Part shown: piece after piece, positions 17,610 to 25,542 of the stretch | Layout: the number at the start of each line of letters is the position of its first letter | Position numbering within the stretch: position 1 is the stretch's first letter | Origin: Variovorax gossypii | Lineage (GTDB): Bacteria; Pseudomonadota; Gammaproteobacteria; Burkholderiales; Burkholderiaceae_C | Length of the DNA: 64,000 nucleotides | Direction of reading: 5' to 3' | Assembly: GCF_003965815.1 (NCBI RefSeq) | Contig: NZ_RXOE01000002.1 | Location: forward strand, 1 to 64,000 | Translations under genes and position numbers: made by a program | Notes under the pieces: generated by a model | Told to the model about the DNA's origin: nothing | The model's database searches: none | What the model saw: the letters and a program-made list of their open reading frames with translations, nothing else

Positions 17610-18311
17610 ATGGCAAACATTCTCGTGGTCGATGACGAGCTGGGCATCCGGGACCTGCTCTTCGAAATTCTCAATGACGAAGGCCACAACGTGGAGCTCG
17701 CGGAGAACGCAGCCGAAGCTCGCGCTGCACGCCAGCGCGCACGGCCCGACCTCGTGCTGCTCGACATCTGGATGCCCGATACCGACGGCGTCACGCTGCT
17801 CAAGGAGTGGTCCACCGCGGGCCTCCTGACCATGCCCGTCATCATGATGAGTGGCCACGCCACCATCGACACCGCGGTCGACGCCACGCGCATCGGCGCG
17901 TTCGCCTTCCTCGAAAAGCCCATCACCATGCAGAAGCTGCTCAAGGCGGTGGAGCAGGGCCTGGCCCGCGAGAACGCACGCCGTGCCGCTGCGGGCGTGG
18001 TGCCCGCGCCGGTCACCGGCAGCCAGTCGGCAGCCATCACGACGACGGGCGACAGCCTGCTGATGGCGTCGCTGGCCTCGGTGCCCGTGGCCGATGCCGG
18101 CCCGCAATCGACCCAGAGCTTCGACCTCGACCGCCCGCTGCGCGACGCGCGCGACGGATTCGAGAAGGCGTACTTCGAGTTCCACCTCGCGATGGAGAAC
18201 GGCTCGATGACCCGCGTCGCCGAGAAAACCGGCCTCGAGCGCACCCATCTCTACAGAAAACTCAAACAACTTGGCGTTGATCTTTCAAGAGGGCGAAGAA
18301 GCGCTGTATAA
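17610..18311 (+). CDS. NtrX-like response regulator lacking the AAA+ domain
   Basis: 233 residues. The receiver domain (1-125) has acidic D8/D9 and phospho-acceptor D52 in LVLLDIWMPD, with K of EKPIT. A low-complexity linker follows (about 130-180). The C-terminus is a Fis-type helix-turn-helix (MTRVAEKTGLERTHLYRKLKQLGV). Receiver and HTH match NtrX, but the roughly 240-residue sigma-54-activating AAA+ domain between them is absent, so this cannot be a classical sigma-54 activator. No frameshift is visible. Its TAA stop lies inside the -10 box of the tRNA-Phe promoter. Confidence 0.92.
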   Translation: MANILVVDDELGIRDLLFEILNDEGHNVELAENAAEARAARQRARPDLVLLDIWMPDTDGVTLLKEWSTAGLLTMPVIMMSGHATIDTAVDATRIGAFAFLEKPITMQKLLKAVEQGLARENARRAAAGVVPAPVTGSQSAAITTTGDSLLMASLASVPVADAGPQSTQSFDLDRPLRDARDGFEKAYFEFHLAMENGSMTRVAEKTGLERTHLYRKLKQLGVDLSRGRRSAV

Positions 18312-18312
18312 T
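18283..18312 (+). promoter_or_regulatory. Sigma-70 promoter of tRNA-Phe
   Basis: A perfect TATAAT (18307-18312) lies 20 bases before the tRNA, with TTTCAA (18283-18288) at 18-bp spacing as a weak -35. The -10 box contains the stop codon of the preceding regulator gene. Confidence 0.65.
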
Positions 18313-18332
18313 TCGAGGCTACACACAGCAAT

Positions 18333-18408
18333 GGCCCGGTAGCTCAGTTGGTAGAGCAGCGGATTGAAAATCCGCGTGTCGGTGGTTCGATTCCGCCCCA
18401 GGCCACCA
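18333..18408 (+). tRNA. tRNA-Phe (anticodon GAA), island insertion site
   Basis: A 76-nt tRNA with encoded CCA. The anticodon stem GCGGA/TCCGC holds loop TTGAAAA, giving GAA. The acceptor GGCCCGG faces CCAGGCC, so pair 5-68 is C opposite A (18337 and 18400). The last 35 bases (18374-18408) recur exactly at 28666-28700, marking this as the attB of an integrated element. The gene stays functional in outline; the mismatch is discussed as a finding. Confidence 0.96.
18374..18408 (+). repeat. attL: 35-bp tRNA-Phe 3'-end direct repeat
   Basis: Identical over 35 bp to 28666-28700, running from within the 3' half of the anticodon stem to the CCA end. With an integrase 150 bp downstream, this is the tRNA-side attachment site of the first island. 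Confidence 0.92.
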
Positions 18409-18415
18409 CTCTTCT

Positions 18416-18450
18416 AAGCCCTTGATTCTTAACGGAATCAGGGGCTTTTC
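18416..18450 (+). terminator. Rho-independent terminator of tRNA-Phe
   Basis: A 13-bp stem (18416-18428 with 18435-18447, one G-U pair, 6-base loop) ending in TTTT. A near-identical inverted copy lies at 52511-52551. Confidence 0.88.
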
Positions 18451-18559
18451 AGTTTGTGGCGCCTCGCTATCCGCTTGATTTGGTACACCAAGCAGGTACA
18501 CCGTGGCATCTACGCTTCATAGAATCGGCGGCGCATCAACTGTTCGCCGACGCTCGTTC

Positions 18560-20281
18560 ATGGCCCAGCCGTTCAAGTCCCCGACTGGGATCTATCAGTT
18601 GCGCCGCAAGGTGCCGCCCGAGTTGCGGTCTGCGCTCGGCCGCGAGTACAAGAGATCGCTTAAGACCCGCGATCCGTCCGAAGCGAAGACGAGATTTGCC
18701 GAGGAGTGGGCGAGATCGGACGATGCTTTCGCACTCGCTCGGGCTCAATCAGACGGTCTCAATGCGCTGGGCGAACGAGACATCCAGCAGCTGGCCGCGC
18801 GATGGTTTCGGACCGAGGCGCAGAAGCTTGAAGCGTCGGGTAACTTCGTTGATTGGCTGTTCGAAGCCGAGACGTGGGTCAATGAACTCGGCGATCAGTA
18901 CGTCGAGCACACTCGGCTTGCTAGTGCTCGGCAGGCGCTGGACGAGGGGTACTTGGAAGAGCAGGACTTCGCTTCTCATGTCACTCGCAATGTCGCGGCC
19001 ACGCTGCGATCCAGTGGTGTGCCTTTGCCCACAGACACCGAACGACGAGCGCGCCTTGAGGCGGCTTTTCGTGAGCACTGGCTCAAGCTATCTGACCTCG
19101 CATTCAAGCGCTACGAAGGCAACTGGACGATCCAACCCGATGTTCTGCCGCATGAGCCGCTGACGATGGAGGCCAAGCGAAAAGCGTCGAAGCAGCACAC
19201 GAAACTCCTTGACCTGTTCAAGACCTACAGCGCCGACAAGAAGCTCAACGATGGCGACACGCGGGGTGTACGCAAGACGCTGGACGGCTACGAAGCAACG
19301 CTCAAGCAGTTCATCGAACTCTGTGGCGATCTCCCTATCGAGAAGATCAGCCGCGAGACGGTCCGTGAATATCGGGCCTATCTGGCTCAAATGCCCGCAA
19401 AGGGCGATGGCATCCGCAAGCTATCGGCAAAGCAATTGATTGCGAAAGCCGAAGCCGAAGGGTTGCCCAAGGTTTCTGCGCCAACCATCCGAAACAAGCT
19501 GCGTGCTCTGTCCGCTGTGCTCAGTCATGGTGTAAGGCTGGGGTTGCTTGCGGAAAATCCAGTCATCGCGGGCGGCATCGGCAGGGCTGCGGCGAAGGCC
19601 GCTGGCAGTCGCGGTGCTGCATCGCGGCGGCGCAGGGACTACACCAAGGATGAACTGCGGCGTATCTTCATGAGCCCGATCTTTACCGAGGCGGGATGGT
19701 CTGCGCCTCGCGCGGATTTCGGTAGGGCGTGGTACTGGATGCCGCTGCTGATGTACTACACGGGGGCGCGGCGCGAAGAGCTTGCGCAGCTCGCCGCGAG
19801 GGACGTGCTGGTCAGCAGCGAGGGGATTCCTTGTCTGAGCATTCTTGCGATGCTGGATGACGATGACGCAGATCGTGGAGTGAAGACAGAAGGGAGTCGG
19901 CGGATGATTCCGCTGCATCCTGATTTGGTGGAGCGAGGTTTTCTGGAGTACGCGCAAAGTGTCCCGACGGGTGGGCAGTTGTTTCCCAAGTTGAAGCCAA
20001 GCCCTGCCGGTTTTTACGGCGCGAACTTCGGCAAGCGCTGGGCAGCATATTTGCGTGAGGTGGTGGGTTTGGATACTTCAGTCAGCCCTTCGCACGGCTT
20101 CCGCCACACGTTCAAGACGCTATGCCGAGAGGTGGGCGTCGCTGAAGACGTACACGATGCGATCACTGGTCATGCCGGGGCTGGGATGGTGGCGCGCGAC
20201 TACGGGCAAATGCCACTGGTGCGCATGGCTACCGAGATTGCTCGTTACCCATCTGTAGATGCTCTGACTGATTCGGCCTAG
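18560..20281 (+). CDS. Tyrosine site-specific integrase (island 1)
   Basis: A phage-type tyrosine recombinase, about 573 residues. The N-terminal MAQPFKSPTGIYQLRRKVPPELR resembles the DUF6538 arm-binding region. A core-binding segment covers about 190-330. The catalytic domain has YYTGARREEL (Arg I), HGFRHTF (His-x-x-Arg), GHAGAGMVARDYG (second His and nucleophile Tyr). The start ATG at 18560 is preferred for the family-like N-terminus; a GTG at 18503 would add 19 residues and overlap the arm repeats. It lies 150 bp from the tRNA and points away from it, as expected for a tRNA-Phe integrase. Confidence 0.93.
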   Translation: MAQPFKSPTGIYQLRRKVPPELRSALGREYKRSLKTRDPSEAKTRFAEEWARSDDAFALARAQSDGLNALGERDIQQLAARWFRTEAQKLEASGNFVDWLFEAETWVNELGDQYVEHTRLASARQALDEGYLEEQDFASHVTRNVAATLRSSGVPLPTDTERRARLEAAFREHWLKLSDLAFKRYEGNWTIQPDVLPHEPLTMEAKRKASKQHTKLLDLFKTYSADKKLNDGDTRGVRKTLDGYEATLKQFIELCGDLPIEKISRETVREYRAYLAQMPAKGDGIRKLSAKQLIAKAEAEGLPKVSAPTIRNKLRALSAVLSHGVRLGLLAENPVIAGGIGRAAAKAAGSRGAASRRRRDYTKDELRRIFMSPIFTEAGWSAPRADFGRAWYWMPLLMYYTGARREELAQLAARDVLVSSEGIPCLSILAMLDDDDADRGVKTEGSRRMIPLHPDLVERGFLEYAQSVPTGGQLFPKLKPSPAGFYGANFGKRWAAYLREVVGLDTSVSPSHGFRHTFKTLCREVGVAEDVHDAITGHAGAGMVARDYGQMPLVRMATEIARYPSVDALTDSA

Positions 20282-20361
20282 TTTCTTCCCGGCTAGTGAT
20301 TGCAGGGTCAAAGGGGGTAAGCCCGGGCGTGCGACTGCTCGCCCGAGTGGAAGATGGCTGG

Positions 20362-21030
20362 CTATGCTGTCTCTAGCGACGGTACCGGCTTCGTGGCAGC
20401 TTTGTGTATTGCGGCGTAAGCCGCTTCCTCTGCCTGTAGCTCGGCTTCTAGCGCGGCTACCTGTTCGGCCACAAGCCATGACGGTGCCGCGTGGCCTTGC
20501 TGGCTGGAAATCGGGTTCGTGTCCTGAGTATGCATGCGCATGAGCATGTACTTGGTCGATGCATCGACCTCCTCGCTCATGACTTCGGTTGATGTCGCAG
20601 TCGTGCGTTGGAACAGTCTGCCTAGCAGCGTGTCACCGGCAAGGATGCCAGCCCTCTTCAACGCCGGGATATACCGCCGCACGTCATTGGATCTCTTGTT
20701 GTTGAGGTCGGCATACCAGCGGCAAAGTGTGCCGATGTCCGGGGTAATGCCGCGACGTCGGTTGGCAAACCTTAAAACAAAGGACGCAAACCGGCGAACC
20801 TCGGGCCTCAAGGAGTCAAGCGCCTTAAGGCGGGCCGGCAATATGGTCGCTAGGTCAAGGGGGCGGATATCCAGCTCAGATGCGGGAATGATCTCGCCCG
20901 TTTTTAGGTCCACGTACTCGCGTACTGAGCGGACCTTCCCGGCCTTGGTCTGCGAGATGGACAGGACGGCAAGGGACCTCGCGTCTAGTTTCTCGGTGTA
21001 TTGAATCCGAGTGACAGTTTTATTCTGCAA
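20362..21030 (-). CDS. Hypothetical island protein
   Basis: A 222-residue soluble protein without a family I recognise. The centre (RWYADLNNKRSNDVRRYIPALKRAGIL) reads like a helical DNA-binding segment, and the C-terminus has an Ala/Glu-rich helix (VAALEAELQAEEAAYAAIH). The TTG start at 21030 is preferred because AAAAGGA lies just upstream; an ATG at 21078 would add 16 residues but has no ribosome site. It is convergent with the integrase; a role in excision or replication control is only a guess. Confidence 0.6.
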   Translation of the reverse strand: MQNKTVTRIQYTEKLDARSLAVLSISQTKAGKVRSVREYVDLKTGEIIPASELDIRPLDLATILPARLKALDSLRPEVRRFASFVLRFANRRRGITPDIGTLCRWYADLNNKRSNDVRRYIPALKRAGILAGDTLLGRLFQRTTATSTEVMSEEVDASTKYMLMRMHTQDTNPISSQQGHAAPSWLVAEQVAALEAELQAEEAAYAAIHKAATKPVPSLETA

Positions 21031-21579
21031 ACATGTTCCTTTTAAAGTCAGGGGGAATGCCGGGAAGTCAGCATTCATGCGGGGTTCAGCCCGATGAAAG
21101 TGCGCAGAAAGCGCAGATCTGTGCCTAAAAAATGGGCAGTGGTGCTGATGTCACGGCGGAACGACAGAGTTCGGCTGCCCGCAACTGCATGGGGCCTTGT
21201 GAGGCCGAGGTAGTGGTACGCGGGCAGTTGAGCGCGCGGAGCAAGTCGCGGTGAAGAGTGCGGCGAACGCTGTCTGTTCACTTAGGTGGTCCCGTCACCA
21301 CCGCGAGGCGTTTCGAGGGTGAACAAGGGCTCCCGCTGTTCGCAGGGCGTTGCCTGCAATCCTCCTGCTTCGCGCCTTGGCGCGGGCAGGAATGAGCTCT
21401 TTTTGGCTCGGACGCCGCTGCGGAGCGGGGTGCGAGCAGGACCTCAGGCTCCAAATTCGGAGGGGCTTACCTGGGCTTTCTCTGGGCCGTTGAGCGTTGA
21501 CGGCGGGCCAGAGTAAGGGGGTGAAAGACGGCTGGCGCGCGAACTGGTGCCCGTCGGGATCATCGAGCGCCGATAACGA
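21031..21579. other. 549-base gap without a convincing gene
   Basis: Open frames here are short and have random composition. One strong hairpin is visible (CCTGC, CGCGCC, TT, GGCGCG, GCAGG at 21364-21390), followed by TTTTT at 21400-21404, which could end a plus-strand transcript. Nothing else is supported. Confidence 0.5.
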
Positions 21580-21960
21580 TCACGGATAACGCGCCGTAAT
21601 CCAGGGCGACTTTCGAGGCGGTTCGAACCCAAACTCCAGGTGCATCCAATCCGTGGACGAAGAGGCAACTCCTTCGGCGGCGAGCGCGTGCCATAGGGCG
21701 ATTAGAGCGCTGTGTGCCTGCGCGTCGCCTCGCCGCTTAGCCTGTTTGACATTGCATAGCAGAGCGTGGGTGACGTGGTGTCGGTCGTAAAGGGCCAACT
21801 GGTTTTTCCACTTGCCGGCTTGCAGCTGTCCGTACATGGGTAGGCCGTGCAGGCCCTCCGACTGCAACTCTGCCGTTCCCGGCAGTCTGGAAAGCGTCTC
21901 GAAAATTGCGCCTAGATGCCGAAGAGCACGGGCCAAGCGGAAACGTTGGAGTAGCGTCAT
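21580..21960 (-). CDS. Hypothetical protein
   Basis: A 126-residue protein beginning MTLLQRFRLARALRHLG. The ATG at 21960 is chosen because GAGGAAG lies 5-10 bases upstream; a frame extension to 22080 would cover the XRE operator. No known motif is seen; the body is helical, with His-rich segments (YDRHHVTHALL). It is divergent from an XRE regulator across a 98-base gap with palindromic repeats, so it is probably controlled by that regulator. Confidence 0.6.
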   Translation of the reverse strand: MTLLQRFRLARALRHLGAIFETLSRLPGTAELQSEGLHGLPMYGQLQAGKWKNQLALYDRHHVTHALLCNVKQAKRRGDAQAHSALIALWHALAAEGVASSSTDWMHLEFGFEPPRKSPWITARYP

Positions 21961-22008
21961 TACTTCCTCGTTGACTGGGTTACACCACAAAGAAGTCTGC
22001 CACAAAAT

Positions 22009-22038
22009 CACACTTATAGTGTGTGTACTTATAGTGTG
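22009..22038. promoter_or_regulatory. Palindromic operator pair between divergent genes
   Basis: CACACTTATAGTGTG (22009-22023) is a perfect inverted repeat about a 3-base centre. Its core ACTTATAGTGTG recurs at 22027-22038, a 15-bp period. It lies just before the XRE gene and is a likely autoregulatory operator. Confidence 0.7.
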
Positions 22039-22058
22039 AGTACCGGAACACTGAGGGT

Positions 22059-22319
22059 GTGCAAGGTCCGAAGCGCTCACCCTCTCAGCAAGCTCTGCTA
22101 AAGGCTTTTGGTGCAGCTATGCGGCTTCGACGCAAAGAGGTCGCATTGACTCAGGAGCAGGTAGCTGAACACGCCGACCTGCACACAAACTACGTCAGTT
22201 CGGTGGAACGAGGCGAGCGCAACGTCTCACTCCACAACATCGCTCAGATTGCTGCGGCGCTACGTGTAAAGCCTTCTGAACTGGTGGCTGCCATCGATCA
22301 TTTGTCGCCGAGCGGATGA
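22059..22319 (+). CDS. XRE-family helix-turn-helix regulator
   Basis: An 86-residue Cro/C1-type repressor. The HTH spans about residues 30-60 (LTQEQVAEHADLHTNYVSSVERGERNVSL), with the usual VSxxERGxRN pattern. The start GTG at 22059 has only a weak upstream GAGG. Palindromic repeats directly upstream suggest autoregulation. Solitary XRE proteins of this size are often controllers of restriction-modification systems (C proteins) or phage-like repressors; the restriction genes here lie 1.3 kb away across a recombinase. Confidence 0.85.
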   Translation: MQGPKRSPSQQALLKAFGAAMRLRRKEVALTQEQVAEHADLHTNYVSSVERGERNVSLHNIAQIAAALRVKPSELVAAIDHLSPSG

Positions 22320-22624
22320 CGTAAGGCACCAGCTGTTTCTCTCTTACAGGTCGACCGACCTGAATCCGAGGCCTTTAGTATTAAATTTTGAGGGCGTCCG
22401 CGCGGCTTAGCCGTTGACTCTCGCTACCCAGTCAGGCTCTTTTGCCAGAGCGCTCGCCAGCTTGGGAATACGCGGCTCAAAAGGCCCCGGGAAGGCGTGT
22501 TATCGCCTTTTTGGCGCACGATCTAAAGCTGGGTGTGACTTCGTGTCGGCTGGGCGGTGCGAGCGCCTGTGGCTCGATCTAAGGCCTTGGCGCTGTTCGT
22601 GCCGAAAATTCCTTGCCGAGGGCT
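22320..22624. other. 305-base gap with dyad and terminator-like hairpin
   Basis: CAGGTCG/CGACCTG (22347-22362) is a 7-bp dyad with a 2-base centre. AAGGCG (22493-22498) pairs with CGCCTT (22505-22510), followed by TTT, a plausible plus-strand terminator for the XRE gene. No gene is supported. Confidence 0.55.
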
Positions 22625-23212
22625 CTAGGATGTTGGCTCCGCCGCGTCCCTTGCCCGCATGATGGTCTGCCTGCTGGTTTGAAATTCTCGGGCGAGTGCC
22701 GCAACGGAATCCCCGGCCTTGACTCGCTGGCGCACAGCCTGGCTCTGAAGCTCTGATAGAGACGAGGGACGGCCCAACGACTTGCCTTCGGCCTTCGCGC
22801 GTGCAAGTCCAGCCTGTGTTCGCTCGACGAGCAGGTCACGTTCGAACTCTGCGACGGCTGCTATGACACCCATGGTCATCTTGCCGGCTGGGCTAGTCAG
22901 ATCAACGCCGCCCAGCGCCAGGCAGTGGACACGAACGCCCATTCCTGACAGTCCCTCTACTGTCGCTCGTACATCCATTGCATTCCGTCCAAGGCGGTCC
23001 AGCTTCGTGACCACCAGTACATCGCCGTCCTCCAGCTTGTTGAGGAGCTGACAAAAACCCGCTCGCTCAGCTGCTGCTACGCTGCCTGACACCGTTTCCA
23101 CGATGGTGCGTGACGCAATAACGTTGAAGCCTGCGGCCCCGATCTCTTGGACTTGGTTGTCGGTGGTTTGATCGGCAGTAGAGACACGGCAGTACGCAAA
23201 GACACGAGACAT
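22625..23212 (-). CDS. Serine recombinase (resolvase/invertase family)
   Basis: 195 residues. The N-terminal catalytic domain shows YCRVSTADQ with the nucleophile Ser, then [14 protein letters not shown] and the long helix [24 protein letters not shown]-terminal Hin-like HTH follows ([19 protein letters not shown]). Complete and typical of Tn3/Hin-type enzymes. The upstream gap holds several TGTCC half-sites that could be its res site, so it may resolve or invert island DNA. Confidence 0.93.
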   Translation of the reverse strand: MSRVFAYCRVSTADQTTDNQVQEIGAAGFNVIASRTIVETVSGSVAAAERAGFCQLLNKLEDGDVLVVTKLDRLGRNAMDVRATVEGLSGMGVRVHCLALGGVDLTSPAGKMTMGVIAAVAEFERDLLVERTQAGLARAKAEGKSLGRPSSLSELQSQAVRQRVKAGDSVAALAREFQTSRQTIMRARDAAEPTS

Positions 23213-23607
23213 AGCAGGGCCTAGGTGTTCGTTAAGGGTGTCCGAATCATCTGGTATGTCCGTTAATGTGTCAAGCTAGATTTTGGACACATCTAAAGCG
23301 GCTGTCCGTATACGGTCGTTTTTGGACGAATGAGCGCTAGCGAAGGGCACTGAGCCGATGCGACCATCGGGCTTGATCGTTGGGGGGAGTCGCTTATCGT
23401 CAACTGTGAGGGGGCCGGGGGGGCGTAGAGAGGCTTTCGAGTTGGACCTGTCCTCGCGCAAATGGGCTTCAAAATTTATGCAGAGGGTTGCCGTCGGTGC
23501 GGGAAGGGGCAGGTCGCACCAAACGAAGATCTGCCGGCGCCCTCGGTCTCTTACGAGGATGCGGGCAACAAAATGCTACGCTCGCCGACTACTAACGACT
23601 AGCAGCA
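23213..23607. promoter_or_regulatory. 395-base gap with candidate res site
   Basis: Half-sites of the TGTCCG kind occur at 23239-23247, 23257-23265 and 23303-23311 on the plus strand; GGACA at 23285-23289 is the reverse. A perfect palindrome CCGTATACGG lies at 23306-23315. This array sits directly before the serine recombinase start, where resolvases usually bind. From about 23340 to 23607 nothing else is supported except a presumed promoter for the modification gene. Confidence 0.5.
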
Positions 23608-25542
23608 ATGGCAAAGAACGAGCGCGAGACCGAGAATTTTGTTCGCGACGAATTGCGGGCACTCCAGTACTTCCATCCCGACGCGAACATTCGGGTGGAG
23701 GAGCAGAAGAGCAATATTGAGGCCGTGAAGCGACTGCTGCGAACTGGTAGCAAGTCGGGTGCAGGCGGCTTTGGATCACCCGAGTTCATCATCTCGGCGA
23801 CTGATACGCCCGACTTCCTCATGGTAGTTGAGTGCAAGGCCGACACTAAAGATCACCAGAGTGGTCACGCCTACATGGGCGTTCTCAGCCCTGCGGGAGA
23901 TGTTGCCGACATTGGCGACTATGCAAAGCGAGCCCAGCGGTACGCGGTCGATGGAGTGCTCCACTACGCTAGGGCGTTGTCGAAGGAATTCAACGTCATA
24001 GCGGTGGCTGTCAGCGGAGGCGCGAAGTCCAGCAAACTGTTCTCTGTGTTTCTGCACCCGAAAGGCGGTGACAAGGCCAGCCCCCTGCTTTCCAAAACGG
24101 GTGCTGCAATCGAGGCATTCCTGCCATGGCCGGACCTGATCGAGCACGCGACTTTCGATCCCACGGTGCAAAAGGTCAAATTCGATGAGTTGATGGCGTT
24201 CTCGCGTGAATTGCATGAGTTCATGCGGGATCATGCAAAGCTTACGGAGAGCCAAAAGCCCTTGCTTGTCAGTGGCACGCTGATCGCACTACGCAACGCC
24301 GCCTTTTCTAAGGCCTATGACGCGCATACACCCGACGAACTCCAGAAGGAATGGATGCGAGTCATTCGGGGCGAAATCGAGAAGGCGAATATCCCGCAGG
24401 GCAAGAAAGACAACATGGCCCAGCCCTACTCAGGCATTGCGGTCCACCCAGTGCTTGGCAAGGCATCGGTCGCATATCCGCGAGGAGTTCTACACGAGCT
24501 GATCACGCGTCTTCGCGAGAAAGTATGGCCGTTCATTGAGGTGTATCGGGACTTTGATGTCGTGGGCCAGTTCTACGGTGAGTTCCTAAAGTACACGGGC
24601 GGAGACAAGAAGGCTTTGGGTATCGTGCTGACACCCCGACACATCACGGAATTGTTTTCGCTGATTGCCAACGTCGATAGGTCGAGTACGGTCATAGATA
24701 TCTGTGCGGGTACGTCGGGATTTCTTGTGTCCGCGATGCATCAGATGATGCGCAGCGCCCAGACAAAGGCCGAAGTTGAGCGAATCAAGAAGCAAGGGCT
24801 AGTCGGTGTAGAGCAACAGCCCGACATGTTCGCGCTTGCCGCTTCCAACATGATTCTCCGGGGAGATGGAAAGGCCAACCTGTATCAAGGATCGTGCTTC
24901 GACAAGGCGATTACTAAAGCCATCGTGGCACATAAGGCCAACGTGGGTCTTCTAAATCCGCCGTTCTCGCAGTCAGATGCGGATCAACACGAGCTTCATT
25001 TCGTGAAGCATATGCTGGACTGCCTAGCCCCGGGCGGCACAGGTGTTGCCATCGTACCGATGTCCTGTGCGATCTCGCCGCATCCCCTAAAGCTTGATCT
25101 TTTGAAGAATCACACTCTGGAGGCGGTTATGTCCATGCCGGACGATCTTTTCTACCCGGTGGGCACTGTGACTTGCATCATGGTGTTTACCGCTCATCAG
25201 CCGCATGCCAAATCTGATCGAAAGACTTGGTTCGGATTCTGGAAACGCGACGGCTTCGTCAAGGAGAAGCACAAGGGGCGCGTGGACCTTTACAACCGCT
25301 GGTCTGAGATTCGTGCAAATTGGATTGAGGCCTACCGCAACCGCGAGGTCCATGTCGGCTTCAGCGTCAGTAAAAAGGTGGGGGCAAATGACGAGTGGTG
25401 CGCGGAGGCGTACATGCAGACGGACTACTCCACGTTGGACCGTCAGCATTACGAGGAAAATGTAAAGCGCTTTCTTGTCTTTCAGTTGCTTCATGGGATG
25501 CAACCTGCCAACGGAGCGGACAACGAGGAGGATGCACTGTGA
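23608..25542 (+). CDS. BcgI-like fused restriction nuclease/N6-adenine methyltransferase
   Basis: 644 residues. The N-terminal part carries a PD-(D/E)xK-like core (P68-D69, then E75-C-K77). The C-terminal half is a gamma-class N6-adenine methylase with D364-I-C-A-G-T-S-G (SAM binding) and N450-P-P-F (catalysis), plus the HsdM-like stretch before it (VVGQFYGEFLKYTGG). This single-chain R+M layout and length match the A subunit of type IIB BcgI-like enzymes, which need a separate specificity subunit. The next gene overlaps by GTGA and looks like one. Base composition is lower in GC than the core genome, consistent with transfer. Confidence 0.88.
   Translation: MAKNERETENFVRDELRALQYFHPDANIRVEEQKSNIEAVKRLLRTGSKSGAGGFGSPEFIISATDTPDFLMVVECKADTKDHQSGHAYMGVLSPAGDVADIGDYAKRAQRYAVDGVLHYARALSKEFNVIAVAVSGGAKSSKLFSVFLHPKGGDKASPLLSKTGAAIEAFLPWPDLIEHATFDPTVQKVKFDELMAFSRELHEFMRDHAKLTESQKPLLVSGTLIALRNAAFSKAYDAHTPDELQKEWMRVIRGEIEKANIPQGKKDNMAQPYSGIAVHPVLGKASVAYPRGVLHELITRLREKVWPFIEVYRDFDVVGQFYGEFLKYTGGDKKALGIVLTPRHITELFSLIANVDRSSTVIDICAGTSGFLVSAMHQMMRSAQTKAEVERIKKQGLVGVEQQPDMFALAASNMILRGDGKANLYQGSCFDKAITKAIVAHKANVGLLNPPFSQSDADQHELHFVKHMLDCLAPGGTGVAIVPMSCAISPHPLKLDLLKNHTLEAVMSMPDDLFYPVGTVTCIMVFTAHQPHAKSDRKTWFGFWKRDGFVKEKHKGRVDLYNRWSEIRANWIEAYRNREVHVGFSVSKKVGANDEWCAEAYMQTDYSTLDRQHYEENVKRFLVFQLLHGMQPANGADNEEDAL

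Noticed and set aside
18319..18501. Minus-strand frame over tRNA-Phe
   Set aside because: A known kind of false protein made by reading a tRNA gene and terminator backwards.
21286..21516. Plus-strand 76-residue frame
   Set aside because: Random composition, crosses a strong hairpin, no ribosome site.
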